From the NCBI RefSeq assembly GCF_008831265.1, contig NZ_VTTH01000001.1:1-64000 (forward strand): a stretch of DNA of 64,000 nucleotides. The letters run 5' to 3'. A model generated the notes under the pieces. The model was given only the letters and a program-made list of their open reading frames with translations, was not told the origin of the DNA and searched no databases. This DNA comes from Lacisediminimonas profundi. GTDB taxonomy: Bacteria; Pseudomonadota; Gammaproteobacteria; Burkholderiales; Burkholderiaceae_D. Made by a program: the position numbers and the translations under genes. This document shows positions 8,720 through 17,561 of this stretch, in pieces; positions within the stretch are counted from its first letter, which is position 1, and every line of letters begins with the position of its first letter.

Positions 8720-11014
8720 TCAGTCGGTGGTGCCGGCGCCAAGGCCAAGGCCAAGGCCAGTGCCAAGGCCAGTGCCATCACCAGGGCCAGGCCCGGAAAG
8801 ACAGACCACCTGATCCACGATCAGCCTGGGTGGCAGGGCGTGTGCGATGAACAGCATCGACACCTTTCCCCGCAGTCCGTTGATGGTGTCCGCCAGGAGC
8901 GCTGCGGTATCCTCGTCAAGCGCGCTGCTGGCTTCGTCGAAGATGAGTACTTTTGGCCTCTTGAGCAGGGCCCGTGCAATGGCAAGACGTTGCCGCTGTC
9001 CGCCCGACAATCCGATGCCGCGCTCGCCGATGCGCGTCTGGTAGCCGTCCGGCAGCGTGGCTATGGTGTCGTGAATGCCGGCCAGCTTGCAGGTGGCGAT
9101 GATCTCGTCGAATGGGGCATGTGGCTGCGCCGCCAGCAGGTTGTCTGCGATCGATCCGGAAAACAGTACGGTTTCCTGCGGCACCACGCCGAAGTGCTGA
9201 CGCAGCTCGTTGGTGGTCAGGTTTCCGATATCGATGCCGTCGATCAGGATCCGGCCATCGCTGGGCCGGTAAAAGCCCTGCAGCAATTTGGCCAGTGTGC
9301 TCTTGCCCGAGCCGGATGCCCCCATGACAGCCAGCACGGCGCCGGGCGGCAGCGTGAGCTGGAAATCCCGGTACAGCCAGGGATGCCTTTCGTCATGGCG
9401 GAACGCCAGGCCCTCCACCCGGACCAGGCCGGCGCCAGCAGCGCTGCGCGTTGTCGAGATTGCGTAGGGTTCGCTGCGCGCTTCCATCACGTCGCCCAGC
9501 CGCCGCACCGAAAGCGCTGCCTGCTGGAACTGCTGCCACAGGCCGACCAGGCGCATCACGGGCTGGCTCAATTTGCCTGCGAACACCTGGAACGCAACCA
9601 GCATGCCGATCGTGAACTCGGTGGTGCTCATGACCAGCCAGGCGCCCATCAGCAGGATCAGCAGGCCCAGTGCCTGTTCGAGGGTGCCGGCGAGTGTGTT
9701 GTAGGTGTTGCCAAGCTGGCGCATGCTGAAGCTGGCGTGCATGTACTCGGCAAGGTAGTCCGAGAAGCGCGCGCGCAGCACGGGCTCCATCTGCAGGCTC
9801 TTGACCGTCTCGATGCCTGCAATGTATTCCGTCATGAACGCCTGGTTGCGCGCGCCGAGCATGAACTGGCGGTTGAGCCGGACCTGGAACAGCGGTGCGA
9901 CCACGACGCTGAGCGCAACGATCAGCACAATCACTGCAAGCACCACCAGGGTCAGCTTGACGCTGTACCAGAACATGATTCCGACAAAAATCAGCAGGAA
10001 GGGCAGGTCAAGAACCAGCGTTACTGCCGCGGTCGCAATGAATTCGCGAATCACTTCCACCCCGTGCAGCCTGGCGGAGATCACCCCGGTCTGGCGGCAT
10101 TCGAACCAGGCAACTGGCAGCCGGAGCAGATGCTCGAACACGGCGTCGCCCAGTACTGCATCGACCCGGTTGCCGGTATGCAGCACGAGGTACTGGCGGA
10201 TCCAGCCAAGCAGCGCGGAGAACAATGTGAATGCTGTCATGCCGACCGCAATGGCGGCCAGCGTGCTTTCGGTCCGGTGCACGACGACCTTGTCGATCAC
10301 GGCCTGGGTGAATAGCGGGGTGCCAAGCGCCAGCAACTGGATGAAGAGCGATGCCAGCAGCACATCGCGCCACACGCTGCGGTGCTTCAGCAGCGCCGGC
10401 AGGAACCAGCGGAATCCGAATTTATCCTGGCGCTCGTGCTGGTCCGGGTCGAGCACTGGCTCGGGCTGCTTTTCGAGCAAGAAGGCGATGCCCAGGTAGC
10501 GCTCGGCGAATTCGCCGGTGGTCAGGTCCTGTGGGCTTGTCGAGCTGTCGGAGAATAACTGCAGGCCTTCATCCGATACGCCAGCAACGAGTGCAAGGCT
10601 GGCTGGTTCGGGGCTGGCGTCGATCGCGTGCTGGCCGCCGCATGCCGGCACGGATCGTGCGCCGGACGATACCAGCGCCAGGAGGGTGGTGGAAATCCCG
10701 CCTAGCTGGTGCACGGTCAACTCCTGCTGGCAGATGCGAAAGCCGAGCGCGCGGGCAGCGCGCATCAGGGTCTCATTCGTGGTGGGTGGTGGAAACTGCT
10801 GGCGCAGCAGATCGGGATCGAACGGCTTCTGGTGCGCCGTGCAGATGAATCCCAGCACCCGGCTCATTGCAGAAAAATCGATGGCAAAGGGATGGCCGGC
10901 GATGTTGCTTGCAGCCGTTTCGCGCGCGCGGACTCGCCGAAGGAAGCCCGGGAACATCAGCGCTTGCATCCGGCTGCGATGGTCGCGCTGCATGTGCGCG
11001 ACCGTGGACAGCAC
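8720..11014 (-). CDS. Type I secretion ABC transporter (HlyB-like)
   Basis: An inner-membrane exporter of 764 residues if the GTG at 11014 is used. The ATG at 10867, preceding SRVLGFICTAHQKPFDPDLL, aligns better with the HlyB start but has no clear Shine-Dalgarno. Order: N-terminal C39-peptidase-like domain without the catalytic CG motif (as in HlyB), about six membrane segments (residues 215-480), then an ATPase with Walker A GASGSGKST near residue 569, signature LSGGQRQRLAIARAL and Walker B VLIFDEASSALDE. The cleavage-deficient domain fits exporters of RTX-type proteins with C-terminal signals. The C-terminus is odd: a Gly-Leu/Thr tail encoded by a hexanucleotide repeat. No membrane-fusion (HlyD) gene is in view; it may lie left of the window. 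Confidence 0.9.
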   Translation of the reverse strand: MLSTVAHMQRDHRSRMQALMFPGFLRRVRARETAASNIAGHPFAIDFSAMSRVLGFICTAHQKPFDPDLLRQQFPPPTTNETLMRAARALGFRICQQELTVHQLGGISTTLLALVSSGARSVPACGGQHAIDASPEPASLALVAGVSDEGLQLFSDSSTSPQDLTTGEFAERYLGIAFLLEKQPEPVLDPDQHERQDKFGFRWFLPALLKHRSVWRDVLLASLFIQLLALGTPLFTQAVIDKVVVHRTESTLAAIAVGMTAFTLFSALLGWIRQYLVLHTGNRVDAVLGDAVFEHLLRLPVAWFECRQTGVISARLHGVEVIREFIATAAVTLVLDLPFLLIFVGIMFWYSVKLTLVVLAVIVLIVALSVVVAPLFQVRLNRQFMLGARNQAFMTEYIAGIETVKSLQMEPVLRARFSDYLAEYMHASFSMRQLGNTYNTLAGTLEQALGLLILLMGAWLVMSTTEFTIGMLVAFQVFAGKLSQPVMRLVGLWQQFQQAALSVRRLGDVMEARSEPYAISTTRSAAGAGLVRVEGLAFRHDERHPWLYRDFQLTLPPGAVLAVMGASGSGKSTLAKLLQGFYRPSDGRILIDGIDIGNLTTNELRQHFGVVPQETVLFSGSIADNLLAAQPHAPFDEIIATCKLAGIHDTIATLPDGYQTRIGERGIGLSGGQRQRLAIARALLKRPKVLIFDEASSALDEDTAALLADTINGLRGKVSMLFIAHALPPRLIVDQVVCLSGPGPGDGTGLGTGLGLGLGAGTTD
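8738..8776. repeat. Hexanucleotide repeat in the exporter gene's 3' end
   Basis: Six near-identical AAGGCC/AGTGCC units follow a GCC, encoding alternating Gly-Leu and Gly-Thr dipeptides just before the stop of the ABC exporter. Slippage by whole units would change tail length without shifting the frame. Confidence 0.75.
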
Positions 11015-11253
11015 AGGATAAAAATCAGAGAGTTATGCACGGGTGGTGGTCGACTGTTTTAGCAGGGCCTGATTGAAGCGCCAGACCTTGATGCAAGTCA
11101 AACACGAAAACAGATGTGAGGAATGTTGTTGCGCGCCCGCGCCGACTTGTCGTTCTTGTCGGTCGTTATTCGCCCGCTCTTTTCGGCGGTGGTGTTGATG
11201 GGCTAACAATCCTTGCCCATCACGGGTGAAGTTGGCTCAGCCGCGCGGCGCGC

Positions 11254-12165
11254 TTACGCGGAATCCGCCGACAGGCGATCGGTCAGGAAATCAAGAAACG
11301 CCCGCACCTTGTTCGAGATTCCCTTGCGGCTCAACATCAATGCGCTGGCCTGCACCGGCGCGCTTTCCCAGTTGGTCAGTACCCGCACCAGGCGGTTGGT
11401 CTTGACGTCGTTCTTGCACATCACGTTCGGCAGCACCGCAAGGCCGATGCCGCTGACGGCAAGTTCGCGCGCGACGCCGATATTGTTGACCACGATCCGG
11501 CCTTCCACGGCGACCAGCCGGTGCCGGTCGCTGTTGCCGCGGTTGATCATGCTCCAGACGCCATCCTGGCGCTGCTGGTCGGTGATGATGCAGTCGTGCT
11601 TCTGGAAGTCCTCAATGCTTTCCGGCGCGCCGCGCGCAGCCAGATAGGCCGGGTTGGCGTACACCCCGCGCGTGATCGTCGCCAGTGGCCGGTAGATCAG
11701 GCCCGATTCTCGCAATCGGCCCAAGTGGATCGTCACGTCATAGGGGTCGTCGCGCGGCGTTACGAAGCGGTGGTTGACATCGACTTCGAGATGGATCTCC
11801 GGATAGCGCAGGGAAAAATCGGCGATTGCGCGCGACAGCCACGAGATGCCGAAGTCGATCGGAATGCTGATGCGCAGCGTGCCGCGCAACTCTTCCTGCA
11901 TCTCGGCCGCGTCAATGCCGGCGCTCTCGACTTCCGTCACCAGCCGTCGGCAATGCTCGAAAAGGGTGGCGCCGAGCTCGGTGGTTGTCAGCCGCCGGTG
12001 TCCCTTGCGCAGCAACACGCCGCCGATCTTTTCCTCGAGCAAGGTCAGTTTTCGGCTGATGGTGGATTTCGGCACGCGCAGTTGCTCCGACGCGCGCGTG
12101 ATCGATTTTGCGTTCACCACCTCGTAGAACAGCACCAGGCTGTTCAGGTCGAGCCTTTCGTTCAA
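11254..12165 (-). CDS. LysR-family transcriptional regulator
   Basis: A TTG start at 12165 is preferred: AGGAGGAGG lies 5-13 bases upstream and the product (303 residues, NERLDLNSLVLFYEVV) has normal family length, whereas the ATG at 12258 adds an unrelated leader. The N-terminal winged helix (ITRASEQLRVPKSTISRKLTLLEEKIG) is followed by the effector domain (LRISIPIDFGISWLSRAIADF). It is divergent from the ABC importer operon beginning at 12413 and probably controls it and itself through the palindrome at 12238-12255. It resembles the CrgA/AaeR type of LysR proteins. The effector is unknown; the imported acid or its CoA ester is likely. Confidence 0.9.
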   Translation of the reverse strand: MNERLDLNSLVLFYEVVNAKSITRASEQLRVPKSTISRKLTLLEEKIGGVLLRKGHRRLTTTELGATLFEHCRRLVTEVESAGIDAAEMQEELRGTLRISIPIDFGISWLSRAIADFSLRYPEIHLEVDVNHRFVTPRDDPYDVTIHLGRLRESGLIYRPLATITRGVYANPAYLAARGAPESIEDFQKHDCIITDQQRQDGVWSMINRGNSDRHRLVAVEGRIVVNNIGVARELAVSGIGLAVLPNVMCKNDVKTNRLVRVLTNWESAPVQASALMLSRKGISNKVRAFLDFLTDRLSADSA

Positions 12166-12237
12166 GCTTCCTCCTCCTGTCCCATCCACCGGAAAAGCTG
12201 GCGATGGCGTCATGACGCGGTGCGGAAAACCAGGCTT

Positions 12238-12255
12238 CGTTCCAAATATGGAACG
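12238..12255. promoter_or_regulatory. Palindromic operator in the LysR/ABC intergenic region
   Basis: CGTTCCA-AATA-TGGAACG is a perfect 7-bp inverted repeat between the divergent LysR and importer genes. LysR proteins bind T-N11/12-A palindromes, and TTCC-N6-GGAA fits. An additional, weaker inverted repeat (CGATTCTATC at 12270 and CGATAGGATCG at 12296) lies between it and the importer gene. Confidence 0.65.
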
Positions 12256-12412
12256 CAAACTTCCAGTTTCGATTCTATCCGAACGGAGATCCTTTCGATA
12301 GGATCGTGCCGGTAGTCAAAAGAACTACGTCAACAAGCGGCCAGGCGCGAAGCACGGGCAGCGCGTCGAGGACGGATAAAAACATTGCCTATCCGGGCAT
12401 AGGAGACAGTCA

Positions 12413-13414
12413 ATGCACGACGTTCAAAGGAGGCGGCTCCTGAAAGCCGCGGCTGCGCACGGTTTGACCCTTGGTGTGGCCGGCACGACGATGAGCATGT
12501 CAAGCCTGGCGATGGCCCAGACGAGCAGCCTGAAATGGGCCAATCTCACTCCCGGCTTCACCATACTGATTTCCGAATATGTGATGGCCAAGGGGATCGA
12601 CAAGCAGTTCGGCCTCGACCTCGGCAAGCCGACTTCGTACACCGCGGTCAGTACCTACTACAACGATTTCGTCGCCGGCAACTTCGATGTCTGCATTGGC
12701 AGCTGGGATACCTTTGCCGCCCGCTACCTGACCGGCGTGCCGATGCAGCTGGTGTGCGGCATTACCACCGGCAACATGATCAACATCGTGGTCCCCAAGG
12801 ATGGCGCCAGGTCGATCAAGGAACTCGAGGGCAAGGTGTTCGCCGCGCCGCAGTCGACCGGCACCTACCGCATGACCCGCGCGATCATCAAGGAACTGCA
12901 GGGCATTGACATCGAATCCTCGATGAAGGTGCAGAACGTCGACAACCCCGCCGCCTCGGTCACGCTGGTCATGGCCAATCGTGCAGATGCCGCCTTGTCG
13001 TGGGAGCCGAACATCAGTTCCGGCCTGAAACGCGTGCCCGACATGCGGGTGCTGTACAACGCCGGCGAAGAGTACAAGAAGAAGACCAATCTTGACCTGC
13101 CATTCTTCGGCGTCGCACTGAAGAAGGACTTGATCGCCAAGGATCCGTCAGTGGTCAAGCGAGTCGACCAGATGTTCAAGGAAATCATCCGCGGCATCAC
13201 CGCCAACGTCGATGAGGCCGTCAAGATCGGCGGCACCAAGTCGGGCATTCCCTCCGATGTGCTGGCCACGGCAATCTCGTCGGGCCGGCTGCAATTCAAG
13301 CACATCTCCATGAGCGAGGAGATCGGACGCAAGAGCGTTCGAACCGCGTCGGAATTCCTGGCACGCAACAAGGCCTTGCCACGCCCGGTGGATGACGGTT
13401 TCTTCGCCTCATGA
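12413..13414 (+). CDS. ABC importer substrate-binding protein (nitrate/taurine/NMT1 type)
   Basis: The ATG at 12413 follows TAGGAGACAGTCA. The 333-residue product starts with a twin-arginine-like signal (VQRRRLLKAAAAHGL, hydrophobic part, SLAMAQ), so export to the periplasm is likely. The mature part has the layout of NMT1/SsuA-type binding proteins (FTILISEYVMAKGIDKQFGL, then GSWDTFAARYLTGVPMQLV). Its stop overlaps the permease start (ATGA). The substrate cannot be read from sequence; downstream CoA-dependent enzymes suggest an organic acid rather than nitrate or sulfonate. Confidence 0.85.
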   Translation: MHDVQRRRLLKAAAAHGLTLGVAGTTMSMSSLAMAQTSSLKWANLTPGFTILISEYVMAKGIDKQFGLDLGKPTSYTAVSTYYNDFVAGNFDVCIGSWDTFAARYLTGVPMQLVCGITTGNMINIVVPKDGARSIKELEGKVFAAPQSTGTYRMTRAIIKELQGIDIESSMKVQNVDNPAASVTLVMANRADAALSWEPNISSGLKRVPDMRVLYNAGEEYKKKTNLDLPFFGVALKKDLIAKDPSVVKRVDQMFKEIIRGITANVDEAVKIGGTKSGIPSDVLATAISSGRLQFKHISMSEEIGRKSVRTASEFLARNKALPRPVDDGFFAS

Positions 13415-14250
13415 ACGTGAAACCAACCCAGGTCGGGGTGGCGCCCGTTGATGCGCCGGCGGCGCTCCCCGCCTCCGCCAAGGTGGAGGCGCGAGCCAAC
13501 CGCGGGCGCGACCTGAAGGCATCGATTGTAGTCGGCTTGCTGCTGGTGATTGCGATGGAGGTGGCCAGCCGCTTCGTGCCCGACTATGTCATGCCGTCAC
13601 CGGTGATCGTCGCCGCGTCCTTGCAGGAACTGCTCACCAAGGACCTGATGCACATCCTGATCACCTTGGGCCGCTTGTTGGTCGCCATCGTGTTTTCGAT
13701 GGCGGTCGGGGTGGCCATCGGCCTGATCATGGGGGTTTCCGAGCGTTTCGGGCACTACCTGAGAGCACTGGTGATCATCGACACCGGCATTCCGGCGCTG
13801 TCCTGGATGCTGGTCGCGGTGTTCTGGTTCAAGGAACCGGAGACCCGGATCTTCTTCATTCTGACCGTGATCCTGCTGCCGTTCTACGCGCTGAACGTGT
13901 ACGAGGGCATGCGCGCCATTCCGCGTGACTGGGTCGACATGATGGAGAGCTTCCGGCCATCGCGCTTGCAGATGATGCGTTACCTGATCGTGCCGCACAT
14001 CGTGCCGTACATCTTCCTGACCACGAAGTCCGTCATCGGCTACGCGATCCGTATGGTGATCTTCGCCGAGCTGGTTGCGTCGGCGGTCGGCATCGGCTCG
14101 CGAATGAGCTTGTCGCAGTCAATGTTCCGCATTGACCAGGTGCTGGCATGGACGTTCCTGCTGGTCGTGTTGAACCTCGTCATCCAGTGGCTGGCCGCCA
14201 TTTCCGAGCGCCGCCTGCTGAAATGGCGTACTGACGTGAAGGTGCGCTGA
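13411..14250 (+). CDS. ABC importer permease (SsuC/TauC type)
   Basis: 279 residues with a 40-residue cytoplasmic leader and about six membrane segments. The family loop that contacts the ATPase is seen as EGMRAIPRDWVDMMESFRPS. It starts inside the stop of the binding-protein gene and ends one base before the ATPase start, so the three importer genes are translationally coupled. Confidence 0.9.
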   Translation: MNVKPTQVGVAPVDAPAALPASAKVEARANRGRDLKASIVVGLLLVIAMEVASRFVPDYVMPSPVIVAASLQELLTKDLMHILITLGRLLVAIVFSMAVGVAIGLIMGVSERFGHYLRALVIIDTGIPALSWMLVAVFWFKEPETRIFFILTVILLPFYALNVYEGMRAIPRDWVDMMESFRPSRLQMMRYLIVPHIVPYIFLTTKSVIGYAIRMVIFAELVASAVGIGSRMSLSQSMFRIDQVLAWTFLLVVLNLVIQWLAAISERRLLKWRTDVKVR

Positions 14251-14251
14251 C

Positions 14252-15004
14252 ATGGGCGAAACAGCATTGCTTGAACTGGATAATGTCACCAAGCGCTTTG
14301 GCAGCCACATCGCTGTCGATCGCCTGACGATGTCGGTGCACCAGGGAGAAATCGTTGCGCTGCTCGGCCGCACCGGCGCCGGGAAAAGTACCGTAATGGG
14401 GCTGCTGATGGGCTCGATCGGCTGCGACGAGGGCGGTGTCCGGGTGGCCGGCAAGGATCCGTCGCGCGACTTCCAGGCCTTGCGCGGCAAGATGTCGGTC
14501 AGCTTCCAGACCGATCGCTTGCTGCCGTGGCGAACTGCGCTCGAGAACGTCGAGCTGGGCATGCAGATCCTTGATTTTCCGAAGGACCAGATCCGCCCCA
14601 AGGCGCGTGAATGGCTGCGTCGCGTCAACTTGCACGGCGCCGAGGACAAGTACGTGCATGAACTGTCGGGCGGCATGCGGCAACGGGTGTCGCTGGCGCG
14701 CGCGCTGGCGGTCGATCCCGAGTTGCTGTTGCTCGATGAATCGTTCAGCCAGCTCGATCACGTGACCTCGCAGGTTTTGCGTCGCGACTTCGCGCAGATC
14801 GTGCGCGAATATCACAAGACCTGTGTATTCGTCACGCACCGCATCGACGACGCACTGGAAATGGCAGACCGGATCTTCGTGCTGGCGGCGCCGGCCAGCG
14901 TGCGCCTTGAGCTTCGGCTCTCGGCGGCAGATCGCGCCGATCCGGCCCGCATGACGCAGATCCACGACCAGATCGCGGCCGCCATCGGCGGACCGGACGA
15001 GTAG
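14252..15004 (+). CDS. ABC importer ATP-binding protein (SsuB/TauB type)
   Basis: 250 residues. Walker A is LLGRTGAGKSTVMG, signature LSGGMRQRVSLARALA, Walker B LLLLDESFSQLD, then the switch His in FVTHRIDDALEMADR. The Walker B region reads DESF instead of the usual DEPF, a mild variation that keeps the catalytic Glu. It completes the importer begun at 12413. Confidence 0.92.
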   Translation: MGETALLELDNVTKRFGSHIAVDRLTMSVHQGEIVALLGRTGAGKSTVMGLLMGSIGCDEGGVRVAGKDPSRDFQALRGKMSVSFQTDRLLPWRTALENVELGMQILDFPKDQIRPKAREWLRRVNLHGAEDKYVHELSGGMRQRVSLARALAVDPELLLLDESFSQLDHVTSQVLRRDFAQIVREYHKTCVFVTHRIDDALEMADRIFVLAAPASVRLELRLSAADRADPARMTQIHDQIAAAIGGPDE

Positions 15005-15106
15005 CGCAGGAAACTGACCAAACGTAGTACCGGTAAATCAATGCGGCCTGAGGGCTGCAGGGGCGAGTTCACGCCTCGAATTCGACATCAACGAGAAAGG
15101 ACCATC

Positions 15107-15913
15107 ATGGAATTCAAGGACGAATACAAGGACATCATCGTCGAGCGGGTAGAGGGCTGGGTGGAGATCACCATCAACCGTCCGGAGAAGCTCAACTCGC
15201 TACGCGATACCACGGCGGAAGAGATCATGGCCGTCATGTCGGAGGTCGAAGGCGACCGCGACGTGCGCGCGGTGATCCTGAAGGGTAACGACAAGGCGTT
15301 CTGCACCGGCATCGACACCAGCGAGTTCACGATCAAGCCGAATGAATACTTCGACTTCTATCGCAAGCGCAAGCGCACCCGCAAGGTCAACGTGCTGTTT
15401 CGCGAGGTCGGCAATTTCACCAAGCCGGTGATCACGGCGGTGGAAGGCTTTGCGCTGGGTGGCGGACTGGAGCTGGCACTGGTGGGCGACATCATCATCG
15501 CCGGCGCCAATGCCAAGTTCGGCCTGCCGGAAATCCGGCTCGGCATGATGCCTGGCGGCGGCGGTACCCAGACCCTGACGCGCCGCATCGGCCCCTCGCT
15601 GACCAAGGAGCTGATCTGGACCGGACGCCGCTTCACGCCGGAAGAGGCGAAGGAATACCGGCTGGTCAACCACGTCGTACCCGCTGGCGAAGCGATCACC
15701 AAGGCCCGTGAAATCGCCCGTTCCATCGCCGGCAATGCGCCGCTGCCGGTCATGATGACCAAGAGCGTGATCGACCACGGCATGGACATGTCGCTGGCCG
15801 ACGGCATGACGGCCGAGGCGGATGTCTCCTTCATGCTGTATTTCAGCGAGGACCGCAACGAGGGGTTGACTGCGTTCAAGGAAAAGCGTCCGCCGTCGTT
15901 CAAAGGTGAATAG
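15107..15913 (+). CDS. Enoyl-CoA hydratase/isomerase family protein
   Basis: The start is the ATG at 15107 (GAGAAAGGA upstream), giving 268 residues (MEFKDEYKDIIVERVEGWVE). Crotonase motifs are intact: oxyanion-hole region FCTGIDTSEF and FALGGGLELALVGD, and KFGLPEIRLGMMPGGGG; both conserved catalytic glutamates (GGGLE and GLPEI) are present. Hydration of an enoyl-CoA made by the acyl-CoA dehydrogenases further down the operon is the likely role, producing the substrate of the thiolase-like protein that follows. Confidence 0.88.
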   Translation: MEFKDEYKDIIVERVEGWVEITINRPEKLNSLRDTTAEEIMAVMSEVEGDRDVRAVILKGNDKAFCTGIDTSEFTIKPNEYFDFYRKRKRTRKVNVLFREVGNFTKPVITAVEGFALGGGLELALVGDIIIAGANAKFGLPEIRLGMMPGGGGTQTLTRRIGPSLTKELIWTGRRFTPEEAKEYRLVNHVVPAGEAITKAREIARSIAGNAPLPVMMTKSVIDHGMDMSLADGMTAEADVSFMLYFSEDRNEGLTAFKEKRPPSFKGE

Positions 15914-15961
15914 CGAGCAAGTCCCGGCCAGCCCCAGCCCCGGCCCAACCAGAGGATGAAC

Positions 15962-17128
15962 ATGAAGAAAAGAGATATCGTCATTGCCGGCTATTCGGAA
16001 ACGAAGATTGATTTCAAGACCGGGCGCAGCGCCTATGACCTGGCGGGCGAGGCGCTGTCGATGCTGCTGGAAAGCACCGGCATCCAGAAGGATGTGATCG
16101 ACGGCTTGTCGGTCACGACCGCGCTGTCGGAAGCGTCCAACCCGTTCTTTGCGGTGTACATGACCGATGCGCTGGGCCTGACGCCGAGCTGGCTGAACTA
16201 CGGCGGCATCGGCGGCTGTTCCGCCACCGGCGGCGTGGCGCGCGCCATGTCGGCCATCCGCGATGGCATGTGCGAAGTTGCCGTCGTGATCTCGGCGGAT
16301 GCGCCGAGCACCGACTGGCGTTCCAACTACGGCGCCTACCGCGGCGAGTTCCAGGATCCGCAGGGGGTGCAGGGACCGCCGGCAACCTTCGGCCTGCTGA
16401 TGAGCCGCTACATCCATCAGTACGGACTGAAGCCGGAGGCGCTGGGCAAGATCGCCATCACCCAGCGCGAGCACGCGCTACACAACGAAAACGGCTACCA
16501 GAAATTGAGGAAACCGTTGACGATGGATGACTACCTGGCTTCGCGCGTGGTCTCCGATCCCTTGCGCATGCTCGACAGCGTGATGTTCTGCGACGGCGCG
16601 AATGCCTTCCTGGTCACCACCGAAAAAATGGCCGAGAAGCTGGGCATCAAGAAGGTGGTCTATCCGGTTGCGTATGCCGAGGTCACCAATTTCAACGGCA
16701 ACCAGTCCTGCCCTGACATCACCGAATCCGGCTTCACAAAAATCGGGCCGGCGGTGCTGGAGAAGGCCGGGATGAAGCCGGGCGACGTGCGCATGTTCCA
16801 GCCGTATGACGATTTCACCATCGCCGTGATGATGAAGTTCGAGGCGTTCGGATTCTGCAAGCGCGGCGAAGGCTCCGACTTCACGCTCCGGACCGATCTC
16901 TCCTTCAAGGGCGAGCTGCCGCTCAACACCGGCGGAGGGCAGATATCGGCCGGCCAGCCCGGGCTGGCCAGCGGCGGCCTCAACCTGGCCGAGGCGGTAC
17001 GCCAGATGTTCGGCGAGGGCGGCACCCGGCAGGTGGAAGATCCGCGCAATGCTGTCGTTACCGGCATCGGCGTGATTCCCTACGCAAGAAACTGGGGCGT
17101 GAGCTCCGCAATGGTTCTGGAGGCTTGA
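15962..17128 (+). CDS. Thiolase-like protein (SCP2/lipid-transfer type), possibly an aldolase
   Basis: The ATG at 15962 is favoured because AGAGG sits 6 bases upstream; the ATG at 15956 overlaps that site. The 388-residue protein keeps the thiolase fold and the N-terminal Cys (GGIGGCSATGGVARAM), but the NxH segment reads LNTGGGQISAGQ and the C-terminal CxG segment reads VTGIGVIP, so the usual His and second Cys are missing. Such SCP2-type proteins paired with a DUF35 protein act as retro-aldolases in steroid side-chain breakdown (Ltp2-ChsH2 family). Here the DUF35 partner starts immediately after the stop. A retro-aldol or non-classical cleavage is inferred. Confidence 0.82.
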   Translation: MKKRDIVIAGYSETKIDFKTGRSAYDLAGEALSMLLESTGIQKDVIDGLSVTTALSEASNPFFAVYMTDALGLTPSWLNYGGIGGCSATGGVARAMSAIRDGMCEVAVVISADAPSTDWRSNYGAYRGEFQDPQGVQGPPATFGLLMSRYIHQYGLKPEALGKIAITQREHALHNENGYQKLRKPLTMDDYLASRVVSDPLRMLDSVMFCDGANAFLVTTEKMAEKLGIKKVVYPVAYAEVTNFNGNQSCPDITESGFTKIGPAVLEKAGMKPGDVRMFQPYDDFTIAVMMKFEAFGFCKRGEGSDFTLRTDLSFKGELPLNTGGGQISAGQPGLASGGLNLAEAVRQMFGEGGTRQVEDPRNAVVTGIGVIPYARNWGVSSAMVLEA

Positions 17129-17130
17129 AC

Positions 17131-17553
17131 ATGAGCGAGCAACAGGAAAAGGCAGGCCGTCCGGTGCCGCGCCAGAACGTCTACGTCGATACCCGTCCGT
17201 TCTGGGAGGGCGCGCGCGCAGGCAAGCTGGTGCTGCAGTACTGCACCGAGGCGAAGAAGTTCCAGCACTATCCGCGTCCGGTGAGCATCTATACCGGCCG
17301 CCGCACGCTGGAGTGGCGCGAAGTCTCGGGCAAGGGGACGATCTACGCGACCACCGTGGTCCGCATTCCCGGCCCCGGGCTCGATGGGCGCCTGCCGCTG
17401 TGCGTGGCAACCGTCGAACTCGATGAAGGGGTGCGCATGATCGCCAATATCCTCGACTGCACGCCGGAGCAGCTCAAGATCGGTGCCCGGGTCACGCTGG
17501 CCTGGGATCCGCTGTCGGGCGAGGACCGCTATCCTGCCTTCAAGCTGGCCTAG
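17131..17553 (+). CDS. DUF35 OB-fold protein, partner of the thiolase-like protein
   Basis: The ATG at 17131 lies 7 bases after GGAGG; 140 residues. The layout is that of DUF35: an N-terminal helix and rubredoxin-like part (TRPFWEGARAGKLVLQYC, HYPRPVS) followed by an OB fold (GKGTIYATTVVRIP, VATVELDEGVRMIANI). The CxxC pairs of the zinc ribbon are lost, leaving a single Cys in LQYCTEAKK. DUF35 proteins bind and stabilise thiolase-like partners and help hold the acyl-CoA. Confidence 0.85.
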   Translation: MSEQQEKAGRPVPRQNVYVDTRPFWEGARAGKLVLQYCTEAKKFQHYPRPVSIYTGRRTLEWREVSGKGTIYATTVVRIPGPGLDGRLPLCVATVELDEGVRMIANILDCTPEQLKIGARVTLAWDPLSGEDRYPAFKLA

Positions 17554-17561
17554 GAGGGCGC

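Noticed and set aside
8840-10315. 491-codon open frame on the plus strand
   Set aside because: Antisense shadow of the ABC exporter, with Gln/His-rich meaningless translation.
15200-17410. Long minus-strand open frames over the crotonase and thiolase-like genes
   Set aside because: Shadows of well-supported plus-strand genes.
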